Origin: Vibrio toranzoniae
GTDB lineage: Bacteria; Pseudomonadota; Gammaproteobacteria; Enterobacterales; Vibrionaceae
Length of the DNA stretch: 64,000 nt
Assembly: GCF_024347655.1 (NCBI RefSeq)
Contig: NZ_AP025514.1
Location: 2,480,001 to 2,544,000, forward strand
Direction of reading: 5' to 3'
The notes beneath the pieces were generated by a model. That model saw only the letters and a list, made by a program, of their open reading frames with translations. It was not told the origin of the DNA and did no database searches. The position numbers and the translations under genes are program-made. Shown here one piece after another: positions 37,998 to 47,061 of the stretch. Positions within the stretch are counted from its first letter, which is position 1, and each line of letters opens with the position of its first letter.

Positions 37998-38388
37998 AAG
38001 CACAAATTTGTTGCCATAAGTCGCGGCGGTGTTGGTTATTACCATTGATATCAGACAGTAATGGCGATTGTAATGTTTTTGCTTTCAGCTCTTGGGCAGA
38101 CTCACAACCCGCAAACCACACCCATTCAACATCACCGAGTTCGATAGAAGATAGATGTAGAGGCTGAATATGTAAGGCTTGAGATAAGTCGAGCTTGATA
38201 CTTTTGAGTACACGCTCAAACATCACGGCAAGATCTTCCTGAGGCTTTTCAGGCGAAACTAACAGTAACTTGCAGTCGCTCGAGAGCGGAGTCAACTCAG
38301 ATTCATAACCCGCCAAACGCTCTGGGTGGCTAAGCTCCCATTGGCTAATGTCCATCTCTTGCAGGTATTGTGCGTGTGTTTGTGGCAT
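37990..38388 (-). CDS. holD: DNA polymerase III psi subunit HolD
   Basis: A 132-residue protein with the HolD pattern YLQEMDISQWELSHPERLAG near the start. The psi subunit links the clamp loader to chi and SSB; the short N-terminal stretch contacts the clamp loader in E. coli. It overlaps rimI by 8 bp. The family diverges quickly, so the call rests on the N-terminal motif, size and rimI pairing. Confidence 0.88.
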   Translation of the reverse strand: MPQTHAQYLQEMDISQWELSHPERLAGYESELTPLSSDCKLLLVSPEKPQEDLAVMFERVLKSIKLDLSQALHIQPLHLSSIELGDVEWVWFAGCESAQELKAKTLQSPLLSDINGNNQHRRDLWQQICAYD

Positions 38389-38477
38389 ATTTAGCAGTGT
38401 AACCTTAGGTTGGTGATGGGTGGCTTATCAGAGCAAACTTAAAAAGAGCTCATCAGAGCTGGGCTGATACTAACAAA

Positions 38478-38506
38478 AAATAAAGGAGCATCAAGCTCCT
38501 TTATTT
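38478..38506 (-). terminator. Terminator of the ubiT-GNAT transcript
   Basis: AAATAAAGGAGC and GCTCCTTTATTT are perfect 12-bp arms around a 5-base loop; on the minus strand TTTTTT follows. Confidence 0.9.
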
Positions 38507-38546
38507 AGACTAAATCAGTTTGCATCATATTACGTGGGAAATAGGC

Positions 38547-39050
38547 TTATAAGTCGTTGAACTCAGGACTGTAAGCAATTTCACCGGAGTGCCCAGCAAG
38601 CGCACCTTCAACTAACTCGATAGCTTGAAAAGCACCTTCAGGCACATCCCAAGTGCAGCTCAAACCAAACTCACTCGCCGCCTTGAAACCAAAGCGGCCG
38701 TAATAGGCAGGATCACCAAGCACAACACAGGCTGGGTAACCGAAATCAACCAAAGTAGAGAAAGCATCTTCAACCAATGATTTAGCTATGCCTTGGTTGC
38801 GGAACTCTTCTTTCACAGCAAGCGGCGCAAGTCCCTGCCAGTTGTGATCTTCACCATGCAGCGTGATCGGGCTAAACATTAGGTGGCCAACCACCTCACC
38901 TTCGTCAGAACAAGCCACCAGCGATAGCGTTAAATGACTATTCTCACGTAAGCTCATAACCAAATTAGCTTCTGCATCCGTTTCAAAAACAGATTTCAAT
39001 AGACGATCAATGACAAGTATATCTGCCGGTGCTTCAGTTCGAATAAGCAT
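38547..39050 (-). CDS. GNAT N-acetyltransferase (YhbS-like)
   Basis: A 167-residue acetyltransferase with the acetyl-CoA motif LAVKEEFRNQGIAKSLVEDA and the ending YYGRFGFKAASEF typical of YhbS. Substrate unknown. Its start overlaps the end of ubiT by 17 bp, so it is coupled to it; yhbS and yhbT are likewise neighbours in E. coli. Confidence 0.87.
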   Translation of the reverse strand: MLIRTEAPADILVIDRLLKSVFETDAEANLVMSLRENSHLTLSLVACSDEGEVVGHLMFSPITLHGEDHNWQGLAPLAVKEEFRNQGIAKSLVEDAFSTLVDFGYPACVVLGDPAYYGRFGFKAASEFGLSCTWDVPEGAFQAIELVEGALAGHSGEIAYSPEFNDL

Positions 39051-39561
39051 TCATTACCTCACTTTGTGTATCTGAGGATTGTACTCCCTTCTGCACAAAA
39101 TCAGCTAATTGATTTAACAAAGTTTTCATAGGAATAGGCAATAAATCTAAATCTACGCTATCCATCAAGTTTTTAATCTCTAAACCGAGCTCAGTATCGC
39201 CCTCAATAGACAATCGACGTTGGAAGAAAAGCGTATCTGGGTCTTCTTTACGTCCTGCAATCAACACAAGGTCGTTCAGGTTTCCGCTAAAGCTTACATC
39301 TTCAGTCACTGCTTTATCAGATACAACTAGTTGCTCATTTTTGTAGCTAATATGCCAACTTAACCCCAAATCTATTATTGAAACTTTAAGCCACTTGTTT
39401 TCTAAGAACTCAAAGTCACCATCTTCCAAAGACTCCTTAAAGACACTTTTCATTGCTTCTAATAAGGCTATTTTTTGTACTTTTTTAGGCAATAACTGGA
39501 CTGGAGATCGCAAAATTGATGCGGCATTTTGAACTAGTTGAGTGCGAATCTTGTTTATCAC
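39034..39561 (-). CDS. ubiT: UbiT, SCP2-domain protein for oxygen-independent ubiquinone synthesis
   Basis: A 175-residue SCP2-domain lipid-binding protein, matching the length of E. coli UbiT (YhbT). The GTG start at 39561 is chosen because VINKIRTQLVQN aligns with the E. coli start MLDKLRSRIV and GGATAAG lies upstream; an ATG 14 codons earlier has no binding site. UbiT works with UbiU and UbiV in ubiquinone synthesis without oxygen. The partner genes lie just beyond the divergent rocS-like gene. A weak FNR-like dyad (CTGTT-ATGT-ATCAA, 39627-39640) lies upstream. Confidence 0.87.
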   Translation of the reverse strand: MINKIRTQLVQNAASILRSPVQLLPKKVQKIALLEAMKSVFKESLEDGDFEFLENKWLKVSIIDLGLSWHISYKNEQLVVSDKAVTEDVSFSGNLNDLVLIAGRKEDPDTLFFQRRLSIEGDTELGLEIKNLMDSVDLDLLPIPMKTLLNQLADFVQKGVQSSDTQSEVMNAYSN

Positions 39562-39817
39562 GTGACTTATCCGTAACTTTGTCAATAATATGGAATGCAT
39601 CATAAATGATGCTAAGAACTCAGTTACTGTTATGTATCAATTTTGTGCCCCTTTGGCGCAAGAGCTTTGATATATTGAGAATCGTGGTATAAGTTATAGT
39701 AATTGAGTTAACAAAATACAGCAGCTCGCTGATCTCACAAGTTAATACGAACAATAAAAAAAGCTATGAGTATCTAACTATAGTGAATATTTAAGCTCTT
39801 GGAGAATTGGTAGTACT

Positions 39818-41860
39818 TTGATGCCTCCCCAGCAACTACAACATTGGTTTACCCAGCTAACAGCAAACAGCCCGTTATTTTTTGCCGTTCTTGATGCTCA
39901 ACATAATTATTTTATGGTGAATGAGCGTTACTGTGATATTGCAGGTTTAAATCAAGCAGAGCTTGTCGGCATGAATGATCGCCAAACCTTAGGCGAACAA
40001 TTTTACCAACACCTGAAACCGTATTACGAGCGTGCATTCAACGGTGAAAAAATTGAAGCCGAAATCACTCTCAACGAAACCGACCTCGATACCAGTCTTC
40101 ATTTCAGCCTATCTCCTCTGACAAATGGTAACAAAATCGACTACATCGTTTTTCATGCCTTCGATACATCAGAAAACCAAGTGCTTGTTCGCTCTTTAGA
40201 AGAATCCGAAGCAAAATTTCACAAACTATCTCAACTGCTCCCTGACGGGCTATTGTTAGTCGAAAGCGACTATATTTTATCATCAAACCCAGCGGCAGCA
40301 CGCTTGCTTGGTTTCAACTCCACTACTGAGTTGATTGGTGAGGAGTTGGGTCGCTTATTTATCGATGAACAAACCAAAACCGTCTTTAATAATAGGCTTA
40401 GCTCTATTATTACCGAGTCTGGCTTGGTTTGCTTAACGGGGGCCAGATGCGGTTTTGAACGTAAGGTACAATTGCATATTGATTCTACTGCCATTCTTGG
40501 AAGTAGCACCCAACTAGTGCTTATCCAAGACGCACAAGATACCGCAAAACAATTTTCACCCGCTAACAGTGAAGATGCCTACATCGATGCACTGACCAAA
40601 CTCTACAACCGAGTGGGGTTTACCAAGCGTCTTGAGCAATTTATTCACAACGACACATCTGTGGTGATGCTCTACTTAGACATTGATAACTTTAAAAATA
40701 TCAATGACTCACTTGGTCATCACATTGGTGACAAAGTGATTAAAGAGGTCGCCTCACGCCTTAAACGCTTACTGCCTCGTAAAGCCGTTATTGGGCATTT
40801 AGGCGGTGATGAGTTTGGTATTATCCTGCCTGAACCTGAACATCAGCAGACGCCTGAAATGCTCGCTGAAAAGATCATTTCCTTGATCAATCAACCCTTC
40901 GATCTTCACCACTTCAGTAAACGCTTAGCCTGCTCGATTGGTAGTGTGAGCTTCCCTAAAGATGGTACAGACGCACGTATCTTGCTGCAAAACGCCGACA
41001 CGGCAATGTACGAAGCCAAAGATCGTGGTCGTAATCGCTTGATTAAGTTCAACGAACAGATGAACAAAGAAGCGCGTATGCGACTGTGGCTTGAGATAGA
41101 ACTTCAGAAAGCACTGCAACAAAACGGACTCGAGGTTTGGTATCAACCAAAAGTAAACGCCCGTGACTTCACCATCAACGGAGCAGAAGCTCTAGTACGT
41201 TGGAAACACCCAGTAGAAGGCTATATCAGCCCTGCCGCCTTCATCCCAGTTGCAGAACGTGCCGGTCTTATCGAGCAGCTTGGTCGTGTGGTTATGCGTG
41301 AGGTATTTGCGACGGTTAAGCGCTGGAAGATGCAAGGCATCCTCCCAGGTCGCGTTGCAATCAACCTTTCTCCAGAACAGTTTGGTAACCCAAAACTGAT
41401 TGATTATGTTGAAAAATTACTGCGTTCTACAGAGCTAGACCCAAGCGCTATCACTTTTGAACTGACAGAAAGTGCAGTGATGAGTGATAGTGAACACACA
41501 CTGCAGATGCTCAATGCGATTAAGAAACTTGGCTTTGCGTTATCAATCGATGATTTTGGTACCGGTTATTCATCCCTGTCTTATCTGGCTCGCTTCCCAA
41601 TTGACGAACTGAAGATTGACCGTGCTTTCATCTCTGATATCGATACCCTGCCAAAGCAAATCACTGTGATTGAAAACATCATCAACCTTGGTAAATCTCT
41701 CGATTTAACCGTGGTTGCAGAAGGTGTCGAAACCAGTGAGCAAGCGACGCTGCTCTCTAACCTCAACTGCAGTTCAATTCAGGGTTTCCACTTCTATCGC
41801 CCTCAGCCTAAGCAAGATGTTGAAGAGTTATTCGCGCAGAACCGCCGTCATAAGAATTAA
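39818..41860 (+). CDS. rocS: PAS-GGDEF-EAL protein, RocS-like c-di-GMP enzyme
   Basis: A 680-residue soluble protein. Two PAS-like regions occupy about residues 10-120 and 135-240; GGDEF is intact (329-333) with the LYNRVGF and DIDNFKNIND motifs, and the EAL domain begins at EALVRWKHP (457) with later NLSPEQF, ELTES, IDDFGTGYSSL and EGVE motifs, so both domains could be active. The inhibitory RxxD site before GGDEF is absent. Position between ubiT and ubiU matches rocS of V. cholerae (VC0653), which is reported to affect biofilm and motility. No strong ribosome binding site is seen at this ATG. Confidence 0.83.
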   Translation: MMPPQQLQHWFTQLTANSPLFFAVLDAQHNYFMVNERYCDIAGLNQAELVGMNDRQTLGEQFYQHLKPYYERAFNGEKIEAEITLNETDLDTSLHFSLSPLTNGNKIDYIVFHAFDTSENQVLVRSLEESEAKFHKLSQLLPDGLLLVESDYILSSNPAAARLLGFNSTTELIGEELGRLFIDEQTKTVFNNRLSSIITESGLVCLTGARCGFERKVQLHIDSTAILGSSTQLVLIQDAQDTAKQFSPANSEDAYIDALTKLYNRVGFTKRLEQFIHNDTSVVMLYLDIDNFKNINDSLGHHIGDKVIKEVASRLKRLLPRKAVIGHLGGDEFGIILPEPEHQQTPEMLAEKIISLINQPFDLHHFSKRLACSIGSVSFPKDGTDARILLQNADTAMYEAKDRGRNRLIKFNEQMNKEARMRLWLEIELQKALQQNGLEVWYQPKVNARDFTINGAEALVRWKHPVEGYISPAAFIPVAERAGLIEQLGRVVMREVFATVKRWKMQGILPGRVAINLSPEQFGNPKLIDYVEKLLRSTELDPSAITFELTESAVMSDSEHTLQMLNAIKKLGFALSIDDFGTGYSSLSYLARFPIDELKIDRAFISDIDTLPKQITVIENIINLGKSLDLTVVAEGVETSEQATLLSNLNCSSIQGFHFYRPQPKQDVEELFAQNRRHKN

Positions 41861-42040
41861 TGAGACGATTCAAATACGCTCCCCCTTTAGAGATAAACCA
41901 ACATACACAACGCTCACTCGTCAGTACCTAAAACGGAGTAAAAGCAAATTTATCCATCTAAACCTGCCTTACATCAATTCTGTCATTCATAATTCTTCAT
42001 AAAATGCTCACCTCAACTTAATTCTACTGGTAGTGAGCAA

Positions 42041-43054
42041 ATGGAACTCTTATGCCCAGCGGGTAACTTACCTGCTCTGAAAACCGCCATTGATTGCGGT
42101 GCGGATGCTGTCTATATCGGATTCAAAGACGATACCAATGCCCGACACTTTGCAGGCCTAAACTTTGCGGGTAAAAAGCTCGATCGAGCGGTGCAGTATG
42201 TGCATGACCGCAACAAGAAAGTTCATGTTGCCTTAAATACGTTTGCTCACCCATATGGCTTCGAACGCTGGACTAATGCGGTAGACAACGCCGCCGCACT
42301 GGGTGTCGATGCGCTAATCATCGCAGATATCGCGGTACTCGAATATGCGGCAAACAAATATCCAGATCTTGAGCTGCATTTATCAGTACAAGCCTCAGCA
42401 ACCAATGCGACGGCAATCGATTTCTACCACAAAAACTTCAATGTTAAACGTGTAGTATTGCCTCGGGTATTATCGATTCATCAGGTCAAACAGCTTTCTC
42501 GTAATGTCACTTCTGACGTTGACCTTGAAGTCTTCGCTTTTGGTAGCTTGTGCATCATGGCAGAAGGTCGTTGTTACCTCTCTTCCTACATGACCGGTGA
42601 ATCACCCAATACGGTTGGCGCGTGTTCTCCTGCGAAATACGTTCGCTGGCAAGAAACAGAAACTGGCCTAGAGTCACGCTTGAATGAGATTCTTATCGAC
42701 AAGTACGTAGCGGGCGAAAATGCGGGCTACCCAACGCTGTGTAAAGGTCGCTTTGAAGCGGAGATCGACGGTGAGCGTAAGCGTTACCACGCACTTGAAG
42801 AGCCGACTAGCCTTAACACACTCTCAATGTTGCCTGAGTTGTTCGCCGCGAATGTTGCTTCGGTGAAAATTGAAGGCCGCCAGCGGAGCCCGGCTTATGT
42901 TGAACAAGTAACTCGTACTTGGCGCGCGGCTATCGATCGCTACTTAGCAAATCCTGAACAATACCAAGTAGAACAAGCTTGGAATGCGACGTTGGCGAAT
43001 GTATCGGAAGGTACACAAACCACGCTTGGCGCTTATCACCGTAAATGGCAATAG
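42041..43054 (+). CDS. ubiU: UbiU, Fe-S protein of oxygen-independent ubiquinone hydroxylation
   Basis: A 337-residue U32-family protein starting MELLCPAGNLPALKTAIDCG. Four cysteines (171, 178, 195, 234) correspond to the 4Fe-4S ligands at 169, 176, 193 and 232 of E. coli UbiU. With UbiV it forms the complex that hydroxylates the ubiquinone ring without O2. The old peptidase annotation is misleading. ubiV follows after 18 bp. Confidence 0.95.
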   Translation: MELLCPAGNLPALKTAIDCGADAVYIGFKDDTNARHFAGLNFAGKKLDRAVQYVHDRNKKVHVALNTFAHPYGFERWTNAVDNAAALGVDALIIADIAVLEYAANKYPDLELHLSVQASATNATAIDFYHKNFNVKRVVLPRVLSIHQVKQLSRNVTSDVDLEVFAFGSLCIMAEGRCYLSSYMTGESPNTVGACSPAKYVRWQETETGLESRLNEILIDKYVAGENAGYPTLCKGRFEAEIDGERKRYHALEEPTSLNTLSMLPELFAANVASVKIEGRQRSPAYVEQVTRTWRAAIDRYLANPEQYQVEQAWNATLANVSEGTQTTLGAYHRKWQ

Positions 43055-43072
43055 AGCCAAATGGAGAACTCA

Positions 43073-43951
43073 ATGAAATACGCATTAGGCCCTCTACTTT
43101 ATTTCTGGCCAAAACAAGACGTTGAAAGCTTCTATGAGCAAGCAAAATCAAGCTCTGCTGATATCATCTATCTAGGTGAAGCGGTGTGTTCAAAACGTCG
43201 TGAGATGAAAGCGAAACATTGGATGGACATTGCTAAAGAGCTGTCTGCTTCAGGTAAGCAAGTGGTGCTGTCGACCATGGCATTGCTCGAAGCGCCAAGC
43301 GAAGTCAACATCATGAAGAAGTACATTGATAACGGTGACTTCGCGATTGAAGCCAATGACGTGTCTGCGATTCAACTGGCGAGCGAAAGCAAAGTACCTT
43401 TTATTGTCGGCCCTGCGGTAAATACCTATAACGCGCGAACGCTGAACTTGTTCCTAAAGCAAGGGATGACACGTTGGTGTATGCCGGTTGAGCTTTCTCG
43501 CGAATGGCTAAGCAACGTAATGACACAGTGTGAAGAACTCAATATTCGTAATAAGTTCGAAGTCGAAGTATTTAGCCACGGTTACTTGCCTCTTGCTTAC
43601 TCAGCACGTTGCTTTACGGCTCGCGCAGAGAACAAAGCTAAAGACGATTGCGAAACTTGTTGTATCAAGTACCCAACAGGGCTACAAGTCGAAAGCCAAG
43701 AAGGCCAGTCGGTATTCAACCTTAATGGTATCCAGACCCAATCGGGCTACTGCTACAACCTAGTGAATGATTTACCCAACATGCGCGATCTGGTTGATGT
43801 GGTTCGTTTAAGCCCGCTAGGTATCGATACCTTCTCTGAGATCAACAACTTCAAAGCCAATGAGCATGGCCAAAAACCAATGACCATTGAAAGCCGTCAA
43901 TGTAATGGTTACTGGCATCAGCTTGCAGGTTTAGACGTAAAAAACATCTAG
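43073..43951 (+). CDS. ubiV: UbiV, Fe-S protein of oxygen-independent ubiquinone hydroxylation
   Basis: A 292-residue U32-family protein, the same length as in E. coli. Cysteines 39, 180, 193 and 197 match the four E. coli 4Fe-4S ligands, with an extra Cys at 196. The start at 43073 has GGAGAACTCA upstream; an ATG four codons earlier is part of that site. It is the second gene of a ubiUV operon. Confidence 0.95.
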   Translation: MKYALGPLLYFWPKQDVESFYEQAKSSSADIIYLGEAVCSKRREMKAKHWMDIAKELSASGKQVVLSTMALLEAPSEVNIMKKYIDNGDFAIEANDVSAIQLASESKVPFIVGPAVNTYNARTLNLFLKQGMTRWCMPVELSREWLSNVMTQCEELNIRNKFEVEVFSHGYLPLAYSARCFTARAENKAKDDCETCCIKYPTGLQVESQEGQSVFNLNGIQTQSGYCYNLVNDLPNMRDLVDVVRLSPLGIDTFSEINNFKANEHGQKPMTIESRQCNGYWHQLAGLDVKNI

Positions 43952-43983
43952 TCTCGATAATAGAACCTATCAGCAACAGATAC

Positions 43984-44014
43984 AAAAAAGGTCTAACATT
44001 CGCTAGACCTTTTT
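43984..44014. terminator. Bidirectional terminator between ubiV and the MATE gene
   Basis: AAAAAGGTCTA and TAGACCTTTTT are perfect 11-bp arms around an 8-base loop and serve both converging genes. Confidence 0.9.
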
Positions 44015-44036
44015 CATTGATCTTAAGAAACAAGAC

Positions 44037-45374
44037 CTATGCCATCGCTGTTTCCATCGGTGAAACATCGAGCTTCTTTACGTCTTTGTAGAGCATCACC
44101 ATCACTATCACACTTAGCGCAATATTAGACAGTGGGTACGCAATCCAAATCCCCGGAACACCGTACAACTTAGGCATGATGTACAAGAAAGGTAACTGGA
44201 TAAGCATATTGCCTAGCATAACAAACATCGCTTTACTGCCCTTGTTGACCGCTTGGTAATAAGCGCCCGCAACCACTAAGAAACCATCAAGCGCCAATGC
44301 AAACATGTGTAGTCGAATACCCAACACAGTGTACTCTACTAGCTGTGGTTCGTCTGAGTTAAAGACTGACACAAACTCACGTGGGAACGCGTTGAGAAGC
44401 AACACAAACGCCACACCAATCAATACTGAACTCAGCATAGCAATCTTAAGTAGCTTACGAATATTCGCTTGGTTACGCGCACCGTGGTTGTAACTCACTA
44501 ATGGCTGCATACCGTTGGCGATACCTTCAGCCGTGAGGTAATAAACCGTCACGATGTAGCCCAAGATAGCGTAAGCACCAATCATTAACTGGTCGCCATA
44601 TTGAGAGAACAACGCATTGTGCATCGCCACCATCATCGAACCATAGGCATACATAAAGAAGCTTGATGTACCAATCGCGAAGATCTGTGGGATAACCGAG
44701 AGCTTCAGTCGCAACTCATTCCAACGTAAGCGTAAATTTGCTCGACGTGAGAAGAAGTAAGCCAGACCCAAACCCGTTACCACAAATTGTGCAATGGCTG
44801 TTGCTAGTGCCGCGCCCATTAATTCCCAACCAAACAGAGCGATAAACAGGTAATCCAGAACGATATTAATCACCGCACCAACAATCATCAATATCGTGGC
44901 TAAGTTCGGGCTGTCATCATTACGCAGCAAAAACGGCATCGCGATAGAACCCAAAGTGAAGACACTAGCGCCAATCAGGATGTGTAAATATTGCAGGCCA
45001 AGTTCGTACACACGCCCTTCTGCCCCCTGCCAAAGCAAAAAGTTATCAGCAAACAGATACAGTAACGCTGAAACAATCGGCGTTATCGCCAGTAGCAAGG
45101 TTAGACCGGTCGCCAGGATCTGTTTAGCACCTTGAGTGTCTTTTTCGCCTTGGCGAATCGAGACAAGCGCACCAGTACCTACGCCCACCAGCATACCAAT
45201 GCCGAGAATCGAACCAATCACAGGCCACGCGACGTTAATACCCGCGAGTCCGTCAGCGCCAACATAACGGCCAATGAAAATGCCATCCACCACTTGGTAC
45301 AGGCCATTAACCAACATCGCCGCCACGGTAGGGATCGTGTATCGCCAAAATTGACGACTAATTGAGTTACTCAT
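44037..45374 (-). CDS. MATE-family multidrug efflux transporter
   Basis: A 445-residue inner-membrane protein with about 12 hydrophobic segments and the MATE pattern of two similar halves (YTIPTVAAMLVNGLYQVVDG at the start; later GIANGMQPLVSYNHGARNQA). It should export cationic drugs or metabolites by sodium or proton antiport. Substrates are not predictable. It is 89 bp after the marR gene, with a matching inverted repeat in that gap, so MarR-type repression is likely. Confidence 0.9.
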   Translation of the reverse strand: MSNSISRQFWRYTIPTVAAMLVNGLYQVVDGIFIGRYVGADGLAGINVAWPVIGSILGIGMLVGVGTGALVSIRQGEKDTQGAKQILATGLTLLLAITPIVSALLYLFADNFLLWQGAEGRVYELGLQYLHILIGASVFTLGSIAMPFLLRNDDSPNLATILMIVGAVINIVLDYLFIALFGWELMGAALATAIAQFVVTGLGLAYFFSRRANLRLRWNELRLKLSVIPQIFAIGTSSFFMYAYGSMMVAMHNALFSQYGDQLMIGAYAILGYIVTVYYLTAEGIANGMQPLVSYNHGARNQANIRKLLKIAMLSSVLIGVAFVLLLNAFPREFVSVFNSDEPQLVEYTVLGIRLHMFALALDGFLVVAGAYYQAVNKGSKAMFVMLGNMLIQLPFLYIMPKLYGVPGIWIAYPLSNIALSVIVMVMLYKDVKKLDVSPMETAMA

Positions 45375-45430
45375 TTCTTACTCTACTTTCATTTGTGAGT
45401 CGCATATCAAAAAGATAGGACTCGGAAAAT

Positions 45431-45451
45431 TAGTTAACAAGACTAACTAAA
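45431..45451. promoter_or_regulatory. Inverted repeat upstream of the MATE gene, candidate MarR operator
   Basis: TTAGTTA and TAACTAA arms (7 bp) around a 7-bp spacer, 57 bp before the MATE start. The 20-bp core is nearly identical to the repeat upstream of marR (one base difference), which strongly suggests one regulator binds both. Confidence 0.72.
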
Positions 45452-45463
45452 TATCTAAATTAT

Positions 45464-45871
45464 TTATTTCAAAGCTTTGTCTAATAGTAGGTTCAGTTGC
45501 TTAGATTCTTGCTCAGACAAACGGCTTTCCAGTATTTGAGCCATCACCTGATAGATTTTACTTTCTTCTTCTAAGCTCAGTTCCGCTTTATTGGTCAGTA
45601 CCACTAACTTGGATCTTGCATCTTCTAGAGACGCTTTGCGCATAACGAGGCCTTTTCTCTCAAGCCGTTGAACCATGGTGGTCGCTGAAGGCTTAGTCAC
45701 CTGCATTTCAGTCGCAAGGTCGGTCAATCGGATTGGTTCTGGAGAAGTCTGAATAACCTTCAAGTAGTCATATTCGTTATAGCTCAATTGACAGATAGGA
45801 TCTTCATTCGCCTGAGTTCGCCATATCTTAGAGGCGAAGCGCTCAATCTTTTCTAAATTCTGGTTTAGCAT
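45464..45871 (-). CDS. MarR-family transcriptional regulator
   Basis: A 135-residue winged helix-turn-helix regulator with the MarR core RLTDLATEMQVTKPSATTMV, then QRLERKGLVMRKASLEDARS and a dimerisation helix at the C-terminus. The start at 45871 is preferred over ATG 45895, since the latter lies directly beside the operator-like repeat. It probably represses itself and the downstream MATE gene through the two near-identical repeats. No ligand can be inferred. Confidence 0.88.
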   Translation of the reverse strand: MLNQNLEKIERFASKIWRTQANEDPICQLSYNEYDYLKVIQTSPEPIRLTDLATEMQVTKPSATTMVQRLERKGLVMRKASLEDARSKLVVLTNKAELSLEEESKIYQVMAQILESRLSEQESKQLNLLLDKALK

Positions 45872-45895
45872 ACTTACCCAATCAAAGAACAGCAT

Positions 45896-45915
45896 TTAGT
45901 TAGCAAGACTAACTA
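45896..45915. promoter_or_regulatory. Inverted repeat upstream of marR, candidate MarR operator
   Basis: TAGTTA and TAACTA arms around GCAAGAC, immediately upstream of the marR coding region. It matches the second repeat at 45431 at 19 of 20 positions. Confidence 0.72.
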
Positions 45916-45963
45916 TTTTAATATTGTTTAAATAAAAAGCAATCAAAACGAGACAAAGATCAT

Positions 45964-45990
45964 AAAAAAAGCCGCTGACAGGCAGCGGCT
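45964..45990 (-). terminator. Terminator of nlpI
   Basis: GCCGCTG and CAGCGGC arms around a 5-base loop, followed on the minus strand by TTTTTTT. Confidence 0.9.
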
Positions 45991-46013
45991 TCTTAATATT
46001 CATAATGAATCGT

Positions 46014-46937
46014 TTATCGAGCGTTAGCTTCTTCTTCCGCTTCTGCCAACTTAGCTTGAGCTAAGTGTTCGGCTTTAAGCGTAGTAAAGATACGGCTTAA
46101 CTCTAAGAAAGAGTAACGGTGTTCTACGTATTCATACACGTTAAAAGAAACCGCTAACTTGTACAAAGAGATAGCATTCGCGTAGTCACCATTCATGTGG
46201 TAACGCTTCGCAAGGTAGAAGTACGTTTCTGTTAGTCGCTGCGCAAGTAACGTGTTGTCACGAGTGCCGGTTAAGATCGCCTTGAAAGCCTGTTCTTCAG
46301 TAATGTCATCAAGCATAATCGCGACTAATACCCAGCCCCACTGCTCATCACGGCTCTCGTAACGTTTTTGCAAATCAAGCTTAGCTTGCTCTGGCGTTAG
46401 CTCATGCTGAATGATGTACAACCAAAGAGCGCGAAACGGATCGCTAGGATCATCGTCATAGTGCTTCATCATCTCTTCATTGGCTAAGTCGTAACGCTCG
46501 CCATAGTAGAGTGCAATAGACCGATTCCTTTCTGCATATGAGTTTGCAGGATCAAGCTCTAACGTCGAATCAAAAGATTCATAAGCGGCATCAAACTCCC
46601 CTACCTGCGTAAAGTAAACACCCAAAAGATTGAAGATATCAGGTTGAGCTGGCTTCAATGAAAGAGACTGATTGAAGTCCAGACGCGCTAAGTCACGCAG
46701 GCCAACACTGTCGTAGTAATTACCACGTTCAAACAGCATCTTAGCTCGAACTTCATCGTTTAAATCTGGGCGCTGTAATAACTGACTAAGGCGTGCAATT
46801 TGAACTTCTTGCTGAACGCTTGGTTGCAGTGGCACAGCCATCGGTGGATAAACCCAACGTGAGTTGTTATCTGATGTTGTCGCACAACCTGTTAGTACAA
46901 GCAGTAAACACATACTCGCGGTTTGAAACCATTTCAC
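46014..46937 (-). CDS. nlpI: Lipoprotein NlpI, TPR scaffold for peptidoglycan hydrolases
   Basis: A 307-residue lipoprotein. The signal MKWFQTASMCLLLVLTGC ends in a lipobox (LTGC), and the mature protein has several tetratricopeptide repeats (FNLLGVYFTQVGEFDAAYES, NSYAERNRSIALYYGERYDL). NlpI scaffolds peptidoglycan hydrolases and proteases in E. coli. It starts at GTG 46937 with AGGAG about 9 bases upstream. It follows pnp as in E. coli, but after a strong terminator. Confidence 0.9.
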   Translation of the reverse strand: MKWFQTASMCLLLVLTGCATTSDNNSRWVYPPMAVPLQPSVQQEVQIARLSQLLQRPDLNDEVRAKMLFERGNYYDSVGLRDLARLDFNQSLSLKPAQPDIFNLLGVYFTQVGEFDAAYESFDSTLELDPANSYAERNRSIALYYGERYDLANEEMMKHYDDDPSDPFRALWLYIIQHELTPEQAKLDLQKRYESRDEQWGWVLVAIMLDDITEEQAFKAILTGTRDNTLLAQRLTETYFYLAKRYHMNGDYANAISLYKLAVSFNVYEYVEHRYSFLELSRIFTTLKAEHLAQAKLAEAEEEANAR

Positions 46938-46964
46938 AAATAATTACTCCTGTTATGACCGCAA

Positions 46965-46994
46965 TAAAAAAGGGGAGCGATATGCTCCCCTTTA
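46965..46994 (-). terminator. Terminator of pnp
   Basis: AAAGGGGAGC and GCTCCCCTTT form perfect 10-bp arms, with TTTTTT following on the minus strand. Confidence 0.9.
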
Positions 46995-47061
46995 TAACAT
47001 GCTTTTTTACCAATGGGTTAGAAATCACTAAAAAGCGATATCACCATCGACACACTGAGAA

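Noticed and set aside
42041..43951. U32 peptidase annotation for the two genes after rocS
   Set aside because: The four conserved Fe-S cysteines and gene order identify UbiU and UbiV; no protease motif is seen.
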